DNA from: Massilia sp.
GTDB lineage: Bacteria; Pseudomonadota; Gammaproteobacteria; Burkholderiales; Burkholderiaceae_D
Direction of reading: 5' to 3'
Length of the DNA: 11,139 nt
Assembly: GCA_028291845.1 (NCBI GenBank)
Contig: JAQGNM010000075.1
Location: 1-11,139, forward strand
Under the pieces are notes generated by a model, which saw only the letters and a list, made by a program, of their open reading frames with translations, was not told where the DNA came from and did no database searches. The position numbers and the translations under genes are program-made. Shown one piece after another: positions 1 through 9,440 of this stretch (the first letter of the stretch is position 1; every line of letters starts with the position of its first letter).

Positions 1-321
1 CAGCGCGAACCCTTCGGGCAGGTCCATCGGCACGTCTGTCAGGGAATGCACCGCCAGATCGGCGCGCCGCGCGGCCATCGCCCCCTCCAGCTCCGTGACG
101 AACAAGCCCTTGCCGCCGACCTTGGACAAGGCGCGGTCGAGGATCTGGTCGCCACGGGTGGTCATGCCGAGAATGGTGATCTGGCAGTTTGGATATAATA
201 AAGTCAATTGAGCGCGAACATGTTCTGCCTGCCACATGGCGAGACGGCTCTCACGCGAGGCGATGATCAAGGTCGCCGGCGCCTGGGCTGGGCTGTCACC
301 GGTTAATGCGTTTGCGTTCAA
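1..321 (-). CDS. hemC: Porphobilinogen deaminase (hydroxymethylbilane synthase), N-terminal part
   Basis: This is the first 107 codons of HemC; the gene continues past base 1. The enzyme joins four porphobilinogens into hydroxymethylbilane in cytosolic haem synthesis, using a dipyrromethane cofactor. The translation shows the family landmarks in order: IIASRESRLAMWQAE (residues 19-33, with the conserved Arg23 and Ser25), a TTRGD stretch, SKVGGKGLFVTELE, and AVHSLTDVPM followed by LPEGF. The catalytic Asp is present (D96), but the residue before it, normally Lys, reads Thr (codon at 37-39). No ATG is in frame between the upstream stop (near 382) and the conserved part. The best start is TTG at 319-321, preceded by a GAAAGA purine tract about 8 nt away. 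The gene is divergent from ppc. Identity is certain from the motifs; the exact start is inferred. Confidence 0.93.
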   Translation of the reverse strand, partial: MNANALTGDSPAQAPATLIIASRESRLAMWQAEHVRAQLTLLYPNCQITILGMTTRGDQILDRALSKVGGKGLFVTELEGAMAARRADLAVHSLTDVPMDLPEGFAL

Positions 322-393
322 AACGGATTCTTTCGCTGTCGTTGGCCGACCCCGGCAAATGCCAGTACTTTCGGGCCGTGGTTAAGATCACAA

Positions 394-402
394 ATTTTAT
401 CA
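394..402 (-). promoter_or_regulatory. Extended -10 promoter element for hemC
   Basis: Read on the minus strand, this site is TGATAAAAT, which is a TG-n extension plus a TAAAAT hexamer (5 of 6 to TATAAT). It lies about 70 bp upstream of the TTG start of hemC, in the divergent hemC-ppc gap. No good -35 hexamer sits at 17 bp, as is common for extended -10 promoters. The gap also carries two ATCAC direct repeats (387-391 and 399-403) overlapping this site. I could not assign a convincing promoter to ppc on the other strand. Confidence 0.45.
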
Positions 403-456
403 CGCGCCCCCCTTGCAGACGCCGGCCTACCTGCCCCTGCATCCACAATTTCGACA

Positions 457-3297
457 ATGGCCAACACGCTCAACGCTATGCTCAATCCCGCTGCCGCCGT
501 ACCTGACTCACCCCCAAACCAGGACAAGGACGCCCCCCTCAAGGAAGACATCCGCCTGCTCGGCCGCCTGCTCGGCGACGTGCTGCGCGACCAGGAGGGG
601 GAACAAGTCTTCAACGTCGTCGAAACCATCCGCCAGACCGCGGTGCGCTTTCGGCGCGAGGACGATGCCGATGCCGACATCGAACTGCGCACCCTGCTGA
701 AAAAACTCACGCGCGAGCAGACCATCTCGGTGGTGCGGGCGTTCTCGTATTTTTCGCACCTGGCCAATATCGCCGAGGACCAGCACCATATCCGCCGCCG
801 CCGCGCCCACCTGCTGGCCGGCTCGAAGCCGCAGGCCGGCAGCGTCGGCTTCGCGCTCGACAAACTGAAAACGGCCGGGGTCGAGGCCGCGACCGTGCGC
901 GGCTTTTTCGAACAGGCCCTGATCGTGCCGGTGCTGACCGCCCATCCCACCGAGGTGCAGCGCAAGAGCATTCTCGACGCCGAGCACGACATCGCCCGCC
1001 TGCTGGCCGAGCGTGACCGGCCGCTCACGCCGAAGGAAGAAAAGGCCAACCTGGCGCTGCTGCAGGCGCGCATCGCCACCCTGTGGCAAACCCGCATGCT
1101 GCGTTACTCGAAGCTGACGGTCGGCGACGAGATCGACAATGCCCTGTCCTACTACCGCATCACGTTTTTAAGGGAACTGCCCGGGCTGTACGACGACATC
1201 GCCGAGGAACTGGCCGCCCACTACGGCGACGGCGCCAACAGCGACGCGTCGTATATCCAGATGGGCAGCTGGATCGGCGGCGACCGCGACGGCAACCCGA
1301 ATGTCAACGCCTCGACCATGCAGGAGGCCTTGACCAAGCACGCCACCACCATCCTCGATTTTTATCTCGATGAGGTGCACACGCTGGGCGCCGAGTTATC
1401 GATTTCGACCTTGATGGTCAGTGTCAGCCCGGCCCTGCAGGCGCTGGCCGACGCCTCGCCGGACCAGTCGCCGCACCGCAGCGACGAGCCGTACCGGCGC
1501 GCCCTGATCAACATCTACGCCAAGCTGGCCAGCACCGCCCGCGCCCTGGGCGCCACCAACATTATGCGCCGCGAAGTCGGCCACGCCGAGCCGTACGGCG
1601 ACGCCAGCGAATTCGCCGCCGATCTCAAAGTGCTGGTCGATTCGCTGGCCGCCAACCACGGCGCCAGCCTGGCCCACCCGCGCCTGGCCCACCTGCAGCG
1701 CGCCGCCGCCATCTTCGGCTTTCACCTGGCCTCGCTCGACATGCGCCAGACCTCCGACGTCCACCAGCGCGTGCTGGCCGAACTGTTCGCAGCCGCCGGC
1801 GCCGAGAGCGGCTACGCCGGGCTGTCCGAACCGGACAAGGTGGCGCTGCTGCTCAAAGAACTGGCGCAGCCGCGCATGCTGGTGTCGCCGTGGACCACCT
1901 ATTCCGACGAGACCGAGAGCGAACTGGCGATCCTGCGGGCAGCCAAGCAGATCCGCCAGCGCTACGGCGTGCGGGCGATCCGCAACTACATCATCTCGCA
2001 CACCGAAACCGTATCGGACCTGCTGGAAGTGCTGCTGCTGCAGAAGGAAACCGGCATGCTGAGGATGGCTGCAGGCGAACTCGATGCCATGGTGATTCCC
2101 CTGTTCGAAACCATTCCCGACCTGCAGCGCGCCGCCGCCATCATGCGCGACTGGATGGCGCTGCCGCAGGTGGCGGCGCTGATCGCGCGCCAGGGCCAGC
2201 TGCAGGAAGTCATGCTCGGTTATTCCGACTCGAACAAGGACGGCGGCTTCCTGACCTCGAACTGGGAGTTGTACAAGGCCGAGATCGACCTGGTCAAGGT
2301 GTTTGCCGATGCCAAGGTAAAGCTGCGCCTGTTCCATGGCCGCGGCGGCACCGTCGGCCGCGGCGGCGGCCCTTCCTACGAGGCGATCCTGGCGCAGCCG
2401 CCCGGCACCGTCAACGGCCAGATCCGCCTGACCGAGCAGGGAGAAATCATCGCCTCCAAATTTTCCAACGCCGAGATTGGCCGGCGCAACCTGGAACTGC
2501 TGGTGGCGGCGACTCTGGAAGCGAGCCTGGGCCAGACCGGCGGCGGCGCCGCCAGAAACGGCAACCTGGCAGCTTTCGAAGCGGTGATGGCCGAGCTTTC
2601 CGAACGCGCCTACCACGCCTACCGCGACCTGGTCTACGAGACCCCGGGGTTTACCGATTACTTCTTTGCCGCCACGCCGATCGCCGAAATCGCCGAACTC
2701 AATCTCGGTTCGCGTCCGGCCTCGCGCAAGTCGACCCGCCGCATCGAAGACCTGCGGGCGATTCCGTGGGGTTTTTCATGGGGCCAGTGCCGCCTGCTGC
2801 TGCCGGGCTGGTACGGCTTCGGTTCGGCCATCGGCGCCTGGATCGCCGACGGAGAAGGCAAGGGTGGACGCGAAGAACGCACCGCGACCCTGCAGGCGAT
2901 GTACCAGCAGTGGCCATTCTTCGCCACCCTGCTGTCGAACATGGACATGGTGCTGGCCAAGACCGACCTGCCGATCGCCTCGCGTTACGCCGAACTGGTG
3001 CCGGACGTCGAACTGCGCGAGCGTATTTTCAGCCGCATCTCGGCCGAACACGCGGCCACCATCGCCTGCCTGGAATCGATCACCGGCGCCGACCAGCGCC
3101 TGGCCGGCAACCCCTTATTGGCGCGCTCGATCCAGAACCGCTTTGCCTACCTCGATCCGCTCAATCACCTGCAGGTCGAGCTGATCGAACGCCACCGGGC
3201 CCTCGCGGCCGGGCCGCTGCAGATGGACAACCGGGTACACCGGGGGATTCATTTGTCGATCAATGGCGTGGCGGCGGGGCTGCGCAACACTGGCTGA
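457..3297 (+). CDS. ppc: Phosphoenolpyruvate carboxylase
   Basis: The 946-residue enzyme carboxylates phosphoenolpyruvate with bicarbonate to oxaloacetate and so refills the citric acid cycle in the cytosol. E. coli Ppc is about 883 residues; the excess is mostly a short Pro/Asp-rich N-terminal lead (residues 1-28). Visible motifs are LTAHPTE with catalytic His163, GSWIGGDRDGN (270-280), GYSDSNKDGGF, FHGRGGTVGRGGGP with His627 and Arg635, LGSRPASRKS (750-759) and the C-terminal LRNTG, whose Asn belongs to the aspartate-inhibitor site in the family. All key residues appear intact, so an active, aspartate-sensitive enzyme is likely (inference). The ATG at 457 has only a weak ribosome binding site; the in-frame ATG at 478 is an alternative, since family similarity starts only around residue 25. 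It is divergent from hemC and is followed by a hairpin. Confidence 0.98.
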   Translation: MANTLNAMLNPAAAVPDSPPNQDKDAPLKEDIRLLGRLLGDVLRDQEGEQVFNVVETIRQTAVRFRREDDADADIELRTLLKKLTREQTISVVRAFSYFSHLANIAEDQHHIRRRRAHLLAGSKPQAGSVGFALDKLKTAGVEAATVRGFFEQALIVPVLTAHPTEVQRKSILDAEHDIARLLAERDRPLTPKEEKANLALLQARIATLWQTRMLRYSKLTVGDEIDNALSYYRITFLRELPGLYDDIAEELAAHYGDGANSDASYIQMGSWIGGDRDGNPNVNASTMQEALTKHATTILDFYLDEVHTLGAELSISTLMVSVSPALQALADASPDQSPHRSDEPYRRALINIYAKLASTARALGATNIMRREVGHAEPYGDASEFAADLKVLVDSLAANHGASLAHPRLAHLQRAAAIFGFHLASLDMRQTSDVHQRVLAELFAAAGAESGYAGLSEPDKVALLLKELAQPRMLVSPWTTYSDETESELAILRAAKQIRQRYGVRAIRNYIISHTETVSDLLEVLLLQKETGMLRMAAGELDAMVIPLFETIPDLQRAAAIMRDWMALPQVAALIARQGQLQEVMLGYSDSNKDGGFLTSNWELYKAEIDLVKVFADAKVKLRLFHGRGGTVGRGGGPSYEAILAQPPGTVNGQIRLTEQGEIIASKFSNAEIGRRNLELLVAATLEASLGQTGGGAARNGNLAAFEAVMAELSERAYHAYRDLVYETPGFTDYFFAATPIAEIAELNLGSRPASRKSTRRIEDLRAIPWGFSWGQCRLLLPGWYGFGSAIGAWIADGEGKGGREERTATLQAMYQQWPFFATLLSNMDMVLAKTDLPIASRYAELVPDVELRERIFSRISAEHAATIACLESITGADQRLAGNPLLARSIQNRFAYLDPLNHLQVELIERHRALAAGPLQMDNRVHRGIHLSINGVAAGLRNTG

Positions 3298-3320
3298 TTG
3301 ACAGCGGCGGACTTAGCAGG

Positions 3321-3354
3321 GGGACTGGCACCGATAGGTGCCTGTCCCATTTTT
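3321..3354 (+). terminator. Hairpin with T-run after ppc (terminator or REP-like palindrome)
   Basis: Arms GGGACTGGCACC (3321-3332) and GGTGCCTGTCCC (3337-3348) flank a GATA loop and pair fully except for one T-T mismatch. A TTTTT tract follows at 3350-3354. It lies 24 bp after the ppc stop, so it can act as an intrinsic terminator. The near-symmetric GGCACC/GGTGCC core with GGGAC/GTCCC ends also resembles dispersed palindromes that I recall from Oxalobacteraceae genomes, so it may be a repeat copy that doubles as a terminator. Confidence 0.6.
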
Positions 3355-3383
3355 CCACGCTGCGCACCTTAACATTTAACCAA

Positions 3384-3412
3384 TTGTCAAAAAGTTTCCT
3401 TTAGGATATTGT
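3384..3412 (+). promoter_or_regulatory. Sigma-70-type promoter for the diguanylate cyclase
   Basis: TTGTCA (3384-3389, 5 of 6 to the -35 consensus) is followed after 17 bp by TATTGT (3407-3412, 4 of 6 to the -10). It sits 33 bp before the start codon of the next gene in a locally AT-rich stretch, downstream of the ppc hairpin. This would give a short leader of about 25 nt. It is predicted from hexamers only. Confidence 0.45.
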
Positions 3413-3444
3413 AGCTCCGTACAATTGAACTAAACTCATATTGC

Positions 3445-4830
3445 ATGAAGCCGCCCCCTACCCCATCCCGTGAAGCATTCCTGGACCTGCTGCTCGACGC
3501 CGTCTTTGCCGTCGATGCCGACGGCCGTTTCGTGTTCGCCAACGCCGCCGCCGAGCGCATTCTCGGCTATACGCCGCAGGAGCTGGTCGGCATGGGCATG
3601 ATCGACCTGGTGGCGCCGGAAGACCGGGCACGCACCCTGGCGCGGGTCGACGAGATTGTTGGCGGCACGCCGTCGAGCGGCCCGTATTTCGAAAACCGCT
3701 ACGTGCACAAGGAAGGCCGCTACGTCGACATCATGTGGTCGGCGCGCTGGTCCGAGGCCGACCAGCTGCGGGTGGCGGTGGCGCGCGACGTAACCGAGCG
3801 CAAGCGGGCCGACGCCCTGCGCGCGGCCATGTACGCGATATCGGAGGCGGCGAATGCCGCCAGCAGCCTGCCGGCGCTGTTCCCGCTGCTGCACCGGATC
3901 GTCGACGAGCTGCTGCCGGCGCCGGGGTTCGCAATCGCCCTTTACGATGGCGACGACGACCTGATCCTGCTGCCCTACCATGTCGACGAACACGGCGCCG
4001 TCGGCGCATCGAGCATGCCCGCGGCCGACACCTTGTGCGGCCACGTCATCAAATCGGGCGGCGCGTTGCTGCTCGCGCCCGGGCCGGAAACACAGCGCCT
4101 GGCGGCGCTGCCAGCGAGCCTGCATGCCGATGCGCGCCGCTGTTCGCCCTGCTGGCTGGGGGTGCCGCTCAAGTCGCGCAAAAAGGGCCTGGAGGAGACC
4201 ATCGGCGCCATCATCGTCAAGTGCCTGCCCGGCCCGCGCCAGTACAGCCGGATCGAGCAGGAACTGCTGCACTTCGTGGCCGGCCAGGTCGGCACCGCCA
4301 TCGAGCGGGTGCGCATGCAGGAGCAGTTGCAGCACATGGCGCGCCACGACGGCCTGACCGGACTGCCGAACCGCCAGCTGTTCCTCGACCGTCTCGATGC
4401 CGCCCTGGCGCGCGCGGTGCGCAGCGGCGGCGGCTTCGCCCTGCTGTATCTCGACCTCGACAACTTCAAGCAGGTCAACGACCGCCACGGCCACGGCGCC
4501 GGCGACGTGCTGCTGTGCGAAGTGGCGCGCCGGCTGCAGCAGGCGGTGCGCGACGTCGATTCGGTCGGGCGCATCGGCGGCGATGAATTCGTGGTGCTGC
4601 TCGAAGGCGTCGATAAGCCCGCCGACGCCGCCCTCATCGCCGGCAAGATCGAACAGGTATTCGAGCGGCCGATCGAACTGCGCGGCCAGGCGCTGCGGAT
4701 CGCGCCCAGTATCGGCCACGCCCTGTATCCGTTCGACGGCTTGACGGCCGCGCAACTGCTCGAGCATGCCGACGGCGCCATGTACCGCGCCAAACACGCG
4801 CGAAGCGCGCCGCCCCAACCCGGCGGCTGA
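3445..4830 (+). CDS. Diguanylate cyclase with PAS and GAF sensor domains
   Basis: This is a 461-residue cytosolic signalling enzyme expected to make cyclic di-GMP from two GTP. Residues 8-118 form a PAS domain (FAVDADGRFVFANAAAERILGY) ending in a PAC-like segment with VARDVTERKRA. Residues about 125-290 look like a GAF domain. The C-terminal GGDEF domain starts at HDGLTGLPNR (301-310) and contains LDLDNFKQVND with likely metal ligand Asp337, and an intact GGDEF signature at 378-382. An RxxD motif (R369-D372) lies nine residues before the signature, the spacing of the product-inhibition I-site in PleD. There is no EAL domain, no transmembrane segment and no signal peptide. The ATG at 3445 lacks a clear Shine-Dalgarno sequence. 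The ligands of the PAS and GAF domains cannot be read from sequence. The gene appears monocistronic. Confidence 0.93.
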   Translation: MKPPPTPSREAFLDLLLDAVFAVDADGRFVFANAAAERILGYTPQELVGMGMIDLVAPEDRARTLARVDEIVGGTPSSGPYFENRYVHKEGRYVDIMWSARWSEADQLRVAVARDVTERKRADALRAAMYAISEAANAASSLPALFPLLHRIVDELLPAPGFAIALYDGDDDLILLPYHVDEHGAVGASSMPAADTLCGHVIKSGGALLLAPGPETQRLAALPASLHADARRCSPCWLGVPLKSRKKGLEETIGAIIVKCLPGPRQYSRIEQELLHFVAGQVGTAIERVRMQEQLQHMARHDGLTGLPNRQLFLDRLDAALARAVRSGGGFALLYLDLDNFKQVNDRHGHGAGDVLLCEVARRLQQAVRDVDSVGRIGGDEFVVLLEGVDKPADAALIAGKIEQVFERPIELRGQALRIAPSIGHALYPFDGLTAAQLLEHADGAMYRAKHARSAPPQPGG

Positions 4831-5038
4831 GGCAGGCGCTATGCGCGGCAACGAACCGACAGGCTGCGCCGAATTCTTCATACTTCTTCCAACGACAAAG
4901 CAAACGCTATTCGGGAAAAATGTAAATACCCGCTGAAACGTTTTGTAGCGTTCCTTACCAGCCTGCCTCACCTCTGCGCGCCGATGTGCGGTGTAATGGA
5001 CACATCAGCAGGCCAACCGTAGCACCAAGGAGAACAAC
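4831..5038. other. Intergenic region upstream of the RcnB-family gene, with two inverted repeats
   Basis: This 208 bp gap has no gene and no convincing terminator for the diguanylate cyclase. It holds two inverted repeats. In the first, AACGCTA (4903-4909) pairs with TAGCGTT (4946-4952), with CGGG/CCCG (4912-4915 and 4929-4932) nested inside. In the second, GATGTG (4983-4988) pairs with CACATC (5001-5006) around a TGTAAT -10-like hexamer (4992-4997). No matching -35 was found at 16-18 bp. The arrangement suits a regulated promoter for the small secreted protein downstream, but the regulator is unknown. Confidence 0.4.
5027..5032 (+). promoter_or_regulatory. Strong ribosome binding site of the RcnB-family gene
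   Basis: AAGGAG lies 6 nt before the ATG at 5039. It is one of the best Shine-Dalgarno matches in the window and fixes this start. Together with the signal peptide it suggests efficient expression. Confidence 0.85.
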
Positions 5039-5470
5039 ATGAAAACCAAACTGATCGCTTCAGCACTGATCGCCTTGACCATGGCCGCCAGCGGCAGCGC
5101 GATGGCCCAACGGGGTGACCGCGACAATGACCGCAACGACCACGGCAATCAAGGTCAACACCAGCAATACAACAACGATCGCAACGACCGTCACGACGGC
5201 GCGCGCGGCAACGATAACAACAACCGCCGCAACTACGACGCCCGCAATTACCGCAGCGATAATTATCGTGGCGGCGGTCCGCGCCATGACCTGCGCCGCG
5301 GCCAGCGTCTGAGTTCGGAATACCGCAACAACCGCTACGTCGTCAACGACTGGCGCGCCCGCCGCCTGTCGGCGCCGCCACGCGGCCAGCACTGGGTGCA
5401 GGCAGGTAATGATTACGTGCTGGCGGCGATCGCCACCGGCGTGATCACGCAGATCCTGCTGTCGAATTAA
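5039..5470 (+). CDS. RcnB-family periplasmic protein
   Basis: This 143-residue secreted protein has a Sec signal peptide (Lys-rich start, hydrophobic core, cleavage expected after the AMA at 21-23). The mature N-terminal half (24-85) is a low-complexity run rich in Asn, Asp, Arg, Gly and some His, probably disordered and possibly metal-binding. Residues 104-141 carry the family core, DWRARRLSAPPRGQHWVQ followed by DYVLAAIATGVITQILL. E. coli RcnB is a periplasmic factor in nickel/cobalt homeostasis; members in betaproteobacteria are numerous and mostly uncharacterised, so the E. coli role should not be assumed. No rcnA efflux gene or metal regulator is adjacent. The start is fixed by AAGGAG 6 nt upstream. 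The gene ends at a strong bidirectional terminator shared with the convergent hydrolase. Confidence 0.88.
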   Translation: MKTKLIASALIALTMAASGSAMAQRGDRDNDRNDHGNQGQHQQYNNDRNDRHDGARGNDNNNRRNYDARNYRSDNYRGGGPRHDLRRGQRLSSEYRNNRYVVNDWRARRLSAPPRGQHWVQAGNDYVLAAIATGVITQILLSN

Positions 5471-5486
5471 GCTGTCGGTGAAAACC

Positions 5487-5521
5487 AAAACCGCGCCCTC
5501 GCAAGACGGCGCGGTTTTTTT
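5487..5521. terminator. Bidirectional intrinsic terminator between the RcnB-family gene and the hydrolase
   Basis: The stem CCGCGCC (5491-5497) / GGCGCGG (5508-5514) has a 10 nt loop and is followed by seven T residues (5515-5521). On the opposite strand the AAAACC-AAAA tract before the stem supplies a T-rich tail. Both convergent genes end within about 20 bp of it, at 5470 on the plus strand and 5534 on the minus strand. Confidence 0.92.
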
Positions 5522-5533
5522 ATAAGCGCCCGC

Positions 5534-6463
5534 TTATTTGGCGTCCAGGAAGCTCTTCACCTCGGCCTGAAACGCCTTCGGCTGATCCCACATGATGAAG
5601 TGGGCGCTGTCGTCGATGCGTTTCAGGCGCGCGCCCTTGACCGGCGCGTACGCCGCCGTGTACACCGCATCGGCCTGTGCCGGTGTCAGAAAACCCTTGG
5701 TGGCGACATACAGCACCGTCAGCGGCGCCTTGATGTTGACCAGTTCCGGCCGCAGGTCGGTCACCACCAGCTCGTGGTAGGCGCGCGCCGAGACGTCCGG
5801 CGTCGAGGTCAGCGAATCCTCGATGGCGCCGGCGCGCATCGCTTCGGTGGCGACCATCGAATTGATGGTGCCGACGGCGCGCGCGCGGCGCGCTTCCGGC
5901 TCGGCCGCGCGCATGCCGGCCAGGATGCCGTCGGCGGTCGGCGTGATCGATGCCGCCGTGGTGCCGGCCGGGCCGAACAAGGCGCCCAGGAAGGGCACCA
6001 TGTCGACCACCATCAGCCGATCGACATCGTCTGGATGGCGCGCGGCCAGCATCAGGCCGATGGTGCCGCCCATCGAGTGGCCGATGACGGCCGGCCTGGC
6101 CAGCTTCTTGCCGGTGATTTCAGTTTCGATGTAACGGGCGACATCGTCGGCCACCGGCTTGGATACCGGCCCCTCGACATTGGCGCCGGGCGCGCTGCCG
6201 GCAAAGCCGTTCACTTTGACCAGGTGGTAGCGGTGGCCCGGCAGCGCCGCCATCATTTCCTTCCACACGCGCGGCGAGGAATTCAGACCAGGGATCAGCA
6301 CCACGTCGCTGCCGCTGCCTTCGACGCTGACGCTGATGCGCGCGGCCGGCGCGCTGGCGGTCTCGGCAGCAACGGCGGCGAGCGCCGGCAAGCCGCAGGA
6401 CAGACCGAAACCGGCGGCGGCGATGGACAAGGCGGTGGCAAGAACGGTGCGGCGGGTGCTCAT
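5534..6463 (-). CDS. Exported alpha/beta-fold hydrolase
   Basis: This is a 309-residue alpha/beta hydrolase of unknown substrate. The start chosen is ATG at 6461-6463, because AGGAG lies about 6 nt upstream and the protein then begins with an export signal, STRRTVLATALSIAAAGFG, ending near ALA (27-29). The twin Arg with a following hydrophobic core fits a Tat-type signal loosely; Sec is also possible. An in-frame ATG 54 bp further upstream adds an implausible tail. The fold shows VVLIPGLNSSPRVW (oxyanion loop), nucleophile Ser130 in GHSMG (128-132), Asp154 in VVDM and His288 in DDSAHFIMW. The usual acid position after strand 7 (LYVATKGF) lacks Asp or Glu, so Asp154 after strand 6 is the better candidate for the triad. 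It shares a terminator with the convergent RcnB-family gene. Confidence 0.9.
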   Translation of the reverse strand: MSTRRTVLATALSIAAAGFGLSCGLPALAAVAAETASAPAARISVSVEGSGSDVVLIPGLNSSPRVWKEMMAALPGHRYHLVKVNGFAGSAPGANVEGPVSKPVADDVARYIETEITGKKLARPAVIGHSMGGTIGLMLAARHPDDVDRLMVVDMVPFLGALFGPAGTTAASITPTADGILAGMRAAEPEARRARAVGTINSMVATEAMRAGAIEDSLTSTPDVSARAYHELVVTDLRPELVNIKAPLTVLYVATKGFLTPAQADAVYTAAYAPVKGARLKRIDDSAHFIMWDQPKAFQAEVKSFLDAK

Positions 6464-6493
6464 GGAGTCTCCTGAGGATGGTCGATCAAATGT

Positions 6494-6507
6494 TGACGAT
6501 TTCGTCA
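6494..6507. promoter_or_regulatory. Perfect 14 bp palindrome upstream of the hydrolase (candidate operator)
   Basis: TGACGA (6494-6499) and TCGTCA (6502-6507) form a perfect inverted repeat around TT. It lies 31 bp before the hydrolase start and just downstream of its proposed -10 site, a typical place for a repressor operator. It is too short and its loop too small to be an RNA terminator, and no T-run follows. Confidence 0.35.
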
Positions 6508-6517
6508 TTGAACACAC

Positions 6518-6546
6518 ATCCTCGTCTGCCCGCCAGGCGAAGTCAA
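6518..6546 (-). promoter_or_regulatory. Possible sigma-70-type promoter for the hydrolase
   Basis: On the minus strand TTGACT (6541-6546, 5 of 6 to -35) is followed after exactly 17 bp by GAGGAT (6518-6523, 3 of 6 to -10). It lies between the rpoD terminator and the hydrolase start, so the hydrolase probably has its own promoter rather than depending on rpoD readthrough. The -10 match is poor. Confidence 0.35.
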
Positions 6547-6553
6547 GCGGCGT

Positions 6554-6586
6554 AAAAAAACCGCGTGCTTCTTGCGAAGCGCGCGG
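6554..6586 (-). terminator. Intrinsic terminator of rpoD
   Basis: On the minus strand CCGCG-C-GCTTC pairs with GAAGC-A-CGCGG around a GCAA tetraloop (GNRA type), with one C-A mismatch. Seven T residues follow (complement of 6554-6560). It lies 24 bp after the rpoD stop and should separate rpoD from the downstream hydrolase. Confidence 0.92.
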
Positions 6587-6609
6587 TCGTTTGCAGCGGC
6601 ACGGTTGGT

Positions 6610-9225
<2,616 letters not shown>

Positions 9226-9321
9226 TGTCTCTCCAGTCGCGGGCGGTACGCGCCGGCGAAGTCAAAAATCCACCAGGCCTTCAAACAGGCCAGATGGCGG
9301 GGGCATTCGGGGGATAGCCTC

Positions 9322-9350
9322 TATATAGGGCCTATAGAGCGGATCTCAAG
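9322..9350 (-). promoter_or_regulatory. Candidate heat-shock (sigma-32) promoter of rpoD
   Basis: On the minus strand CTTGAGA (complement of 9344-9350) is followed after 13 bp by CCCTATATA (complement of 9322-9330). This is close to the RpoH consensus CTTGAAA with a 13-14 bp spacer and CCCCATnT. Transcription would start about 90 nt before the rpoD ATG. The same site reads as a vegetative promoter too: TTGAGA (5 of 6), 16 bp, TATATA (4 of 6), so it could serve both sigma factors. The E. coli rpoD operon is known to have a heat-shock promoter, which supports the idea by analogy. A perfect palindrome TATAGG-G-CCTATA (9324-9336) overlaps the spacer. Confidence 0.5.
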
Positions 9351-9383
9351 CGCGACAACAGCGGTCGCAGGGCTGGAGCGGGT

Positions 9384-9413
9384 GATATACGGAGTTGCGA
9401 GTGATATGATCAA
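9384..9413 (-). promoter_or_regulatory. Possible second (vegetative) promoter of rpoD
   Basis: On the minus strand TTGATC (complement of 9408-9413, 4 of 6) is followed after 18 bp by TATATC (complement of 9384-9389, 4 of 6). It lies about 160 bp before the rpoD start and downstream of the orphan terminator, so it would drive rpoD alone. Both hexamers are only moderate matches. Confidence 0.3.
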
Positions 9414-9440
9414 TTGGTGCGGATACAATGTTGAAGCAGA

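Noticed and set aside
194..199. Perfect TATAAT on the plus strand inside hemC, as a ppc promoter
   Set aside because: No -35 hexamer at 16-18 bp, and it lies over 250 bp from ppc inside conserved HemC coding sequence (Leu-Tyr-Pro codons).
1396..2616. Minus-strand open frame of 406 codons inside ppc (and a similar one at 318-1097)
   Set aside because: Both are shadows of ppc codon bias, with no family resemblance and no ribosome binding site.
3436..4971. Open frame of 511 codons on the minus strand opposite the diguanylate cyclase
   Set aside because: Antisense shadow: no domain, composition dominated by Ala, Arg, Gln and Val, and the plus strand encodes intact PAS, GAF and GGDEF domains.
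5600..6475. Plus-strand open frame of 291 codons opposite the hydrolase
   Set aside because: His/Arg/Gly-rich shadow of the hydrolase; the minus frame has a signal peptide, catalytic motifs and a good ribosome binding site.
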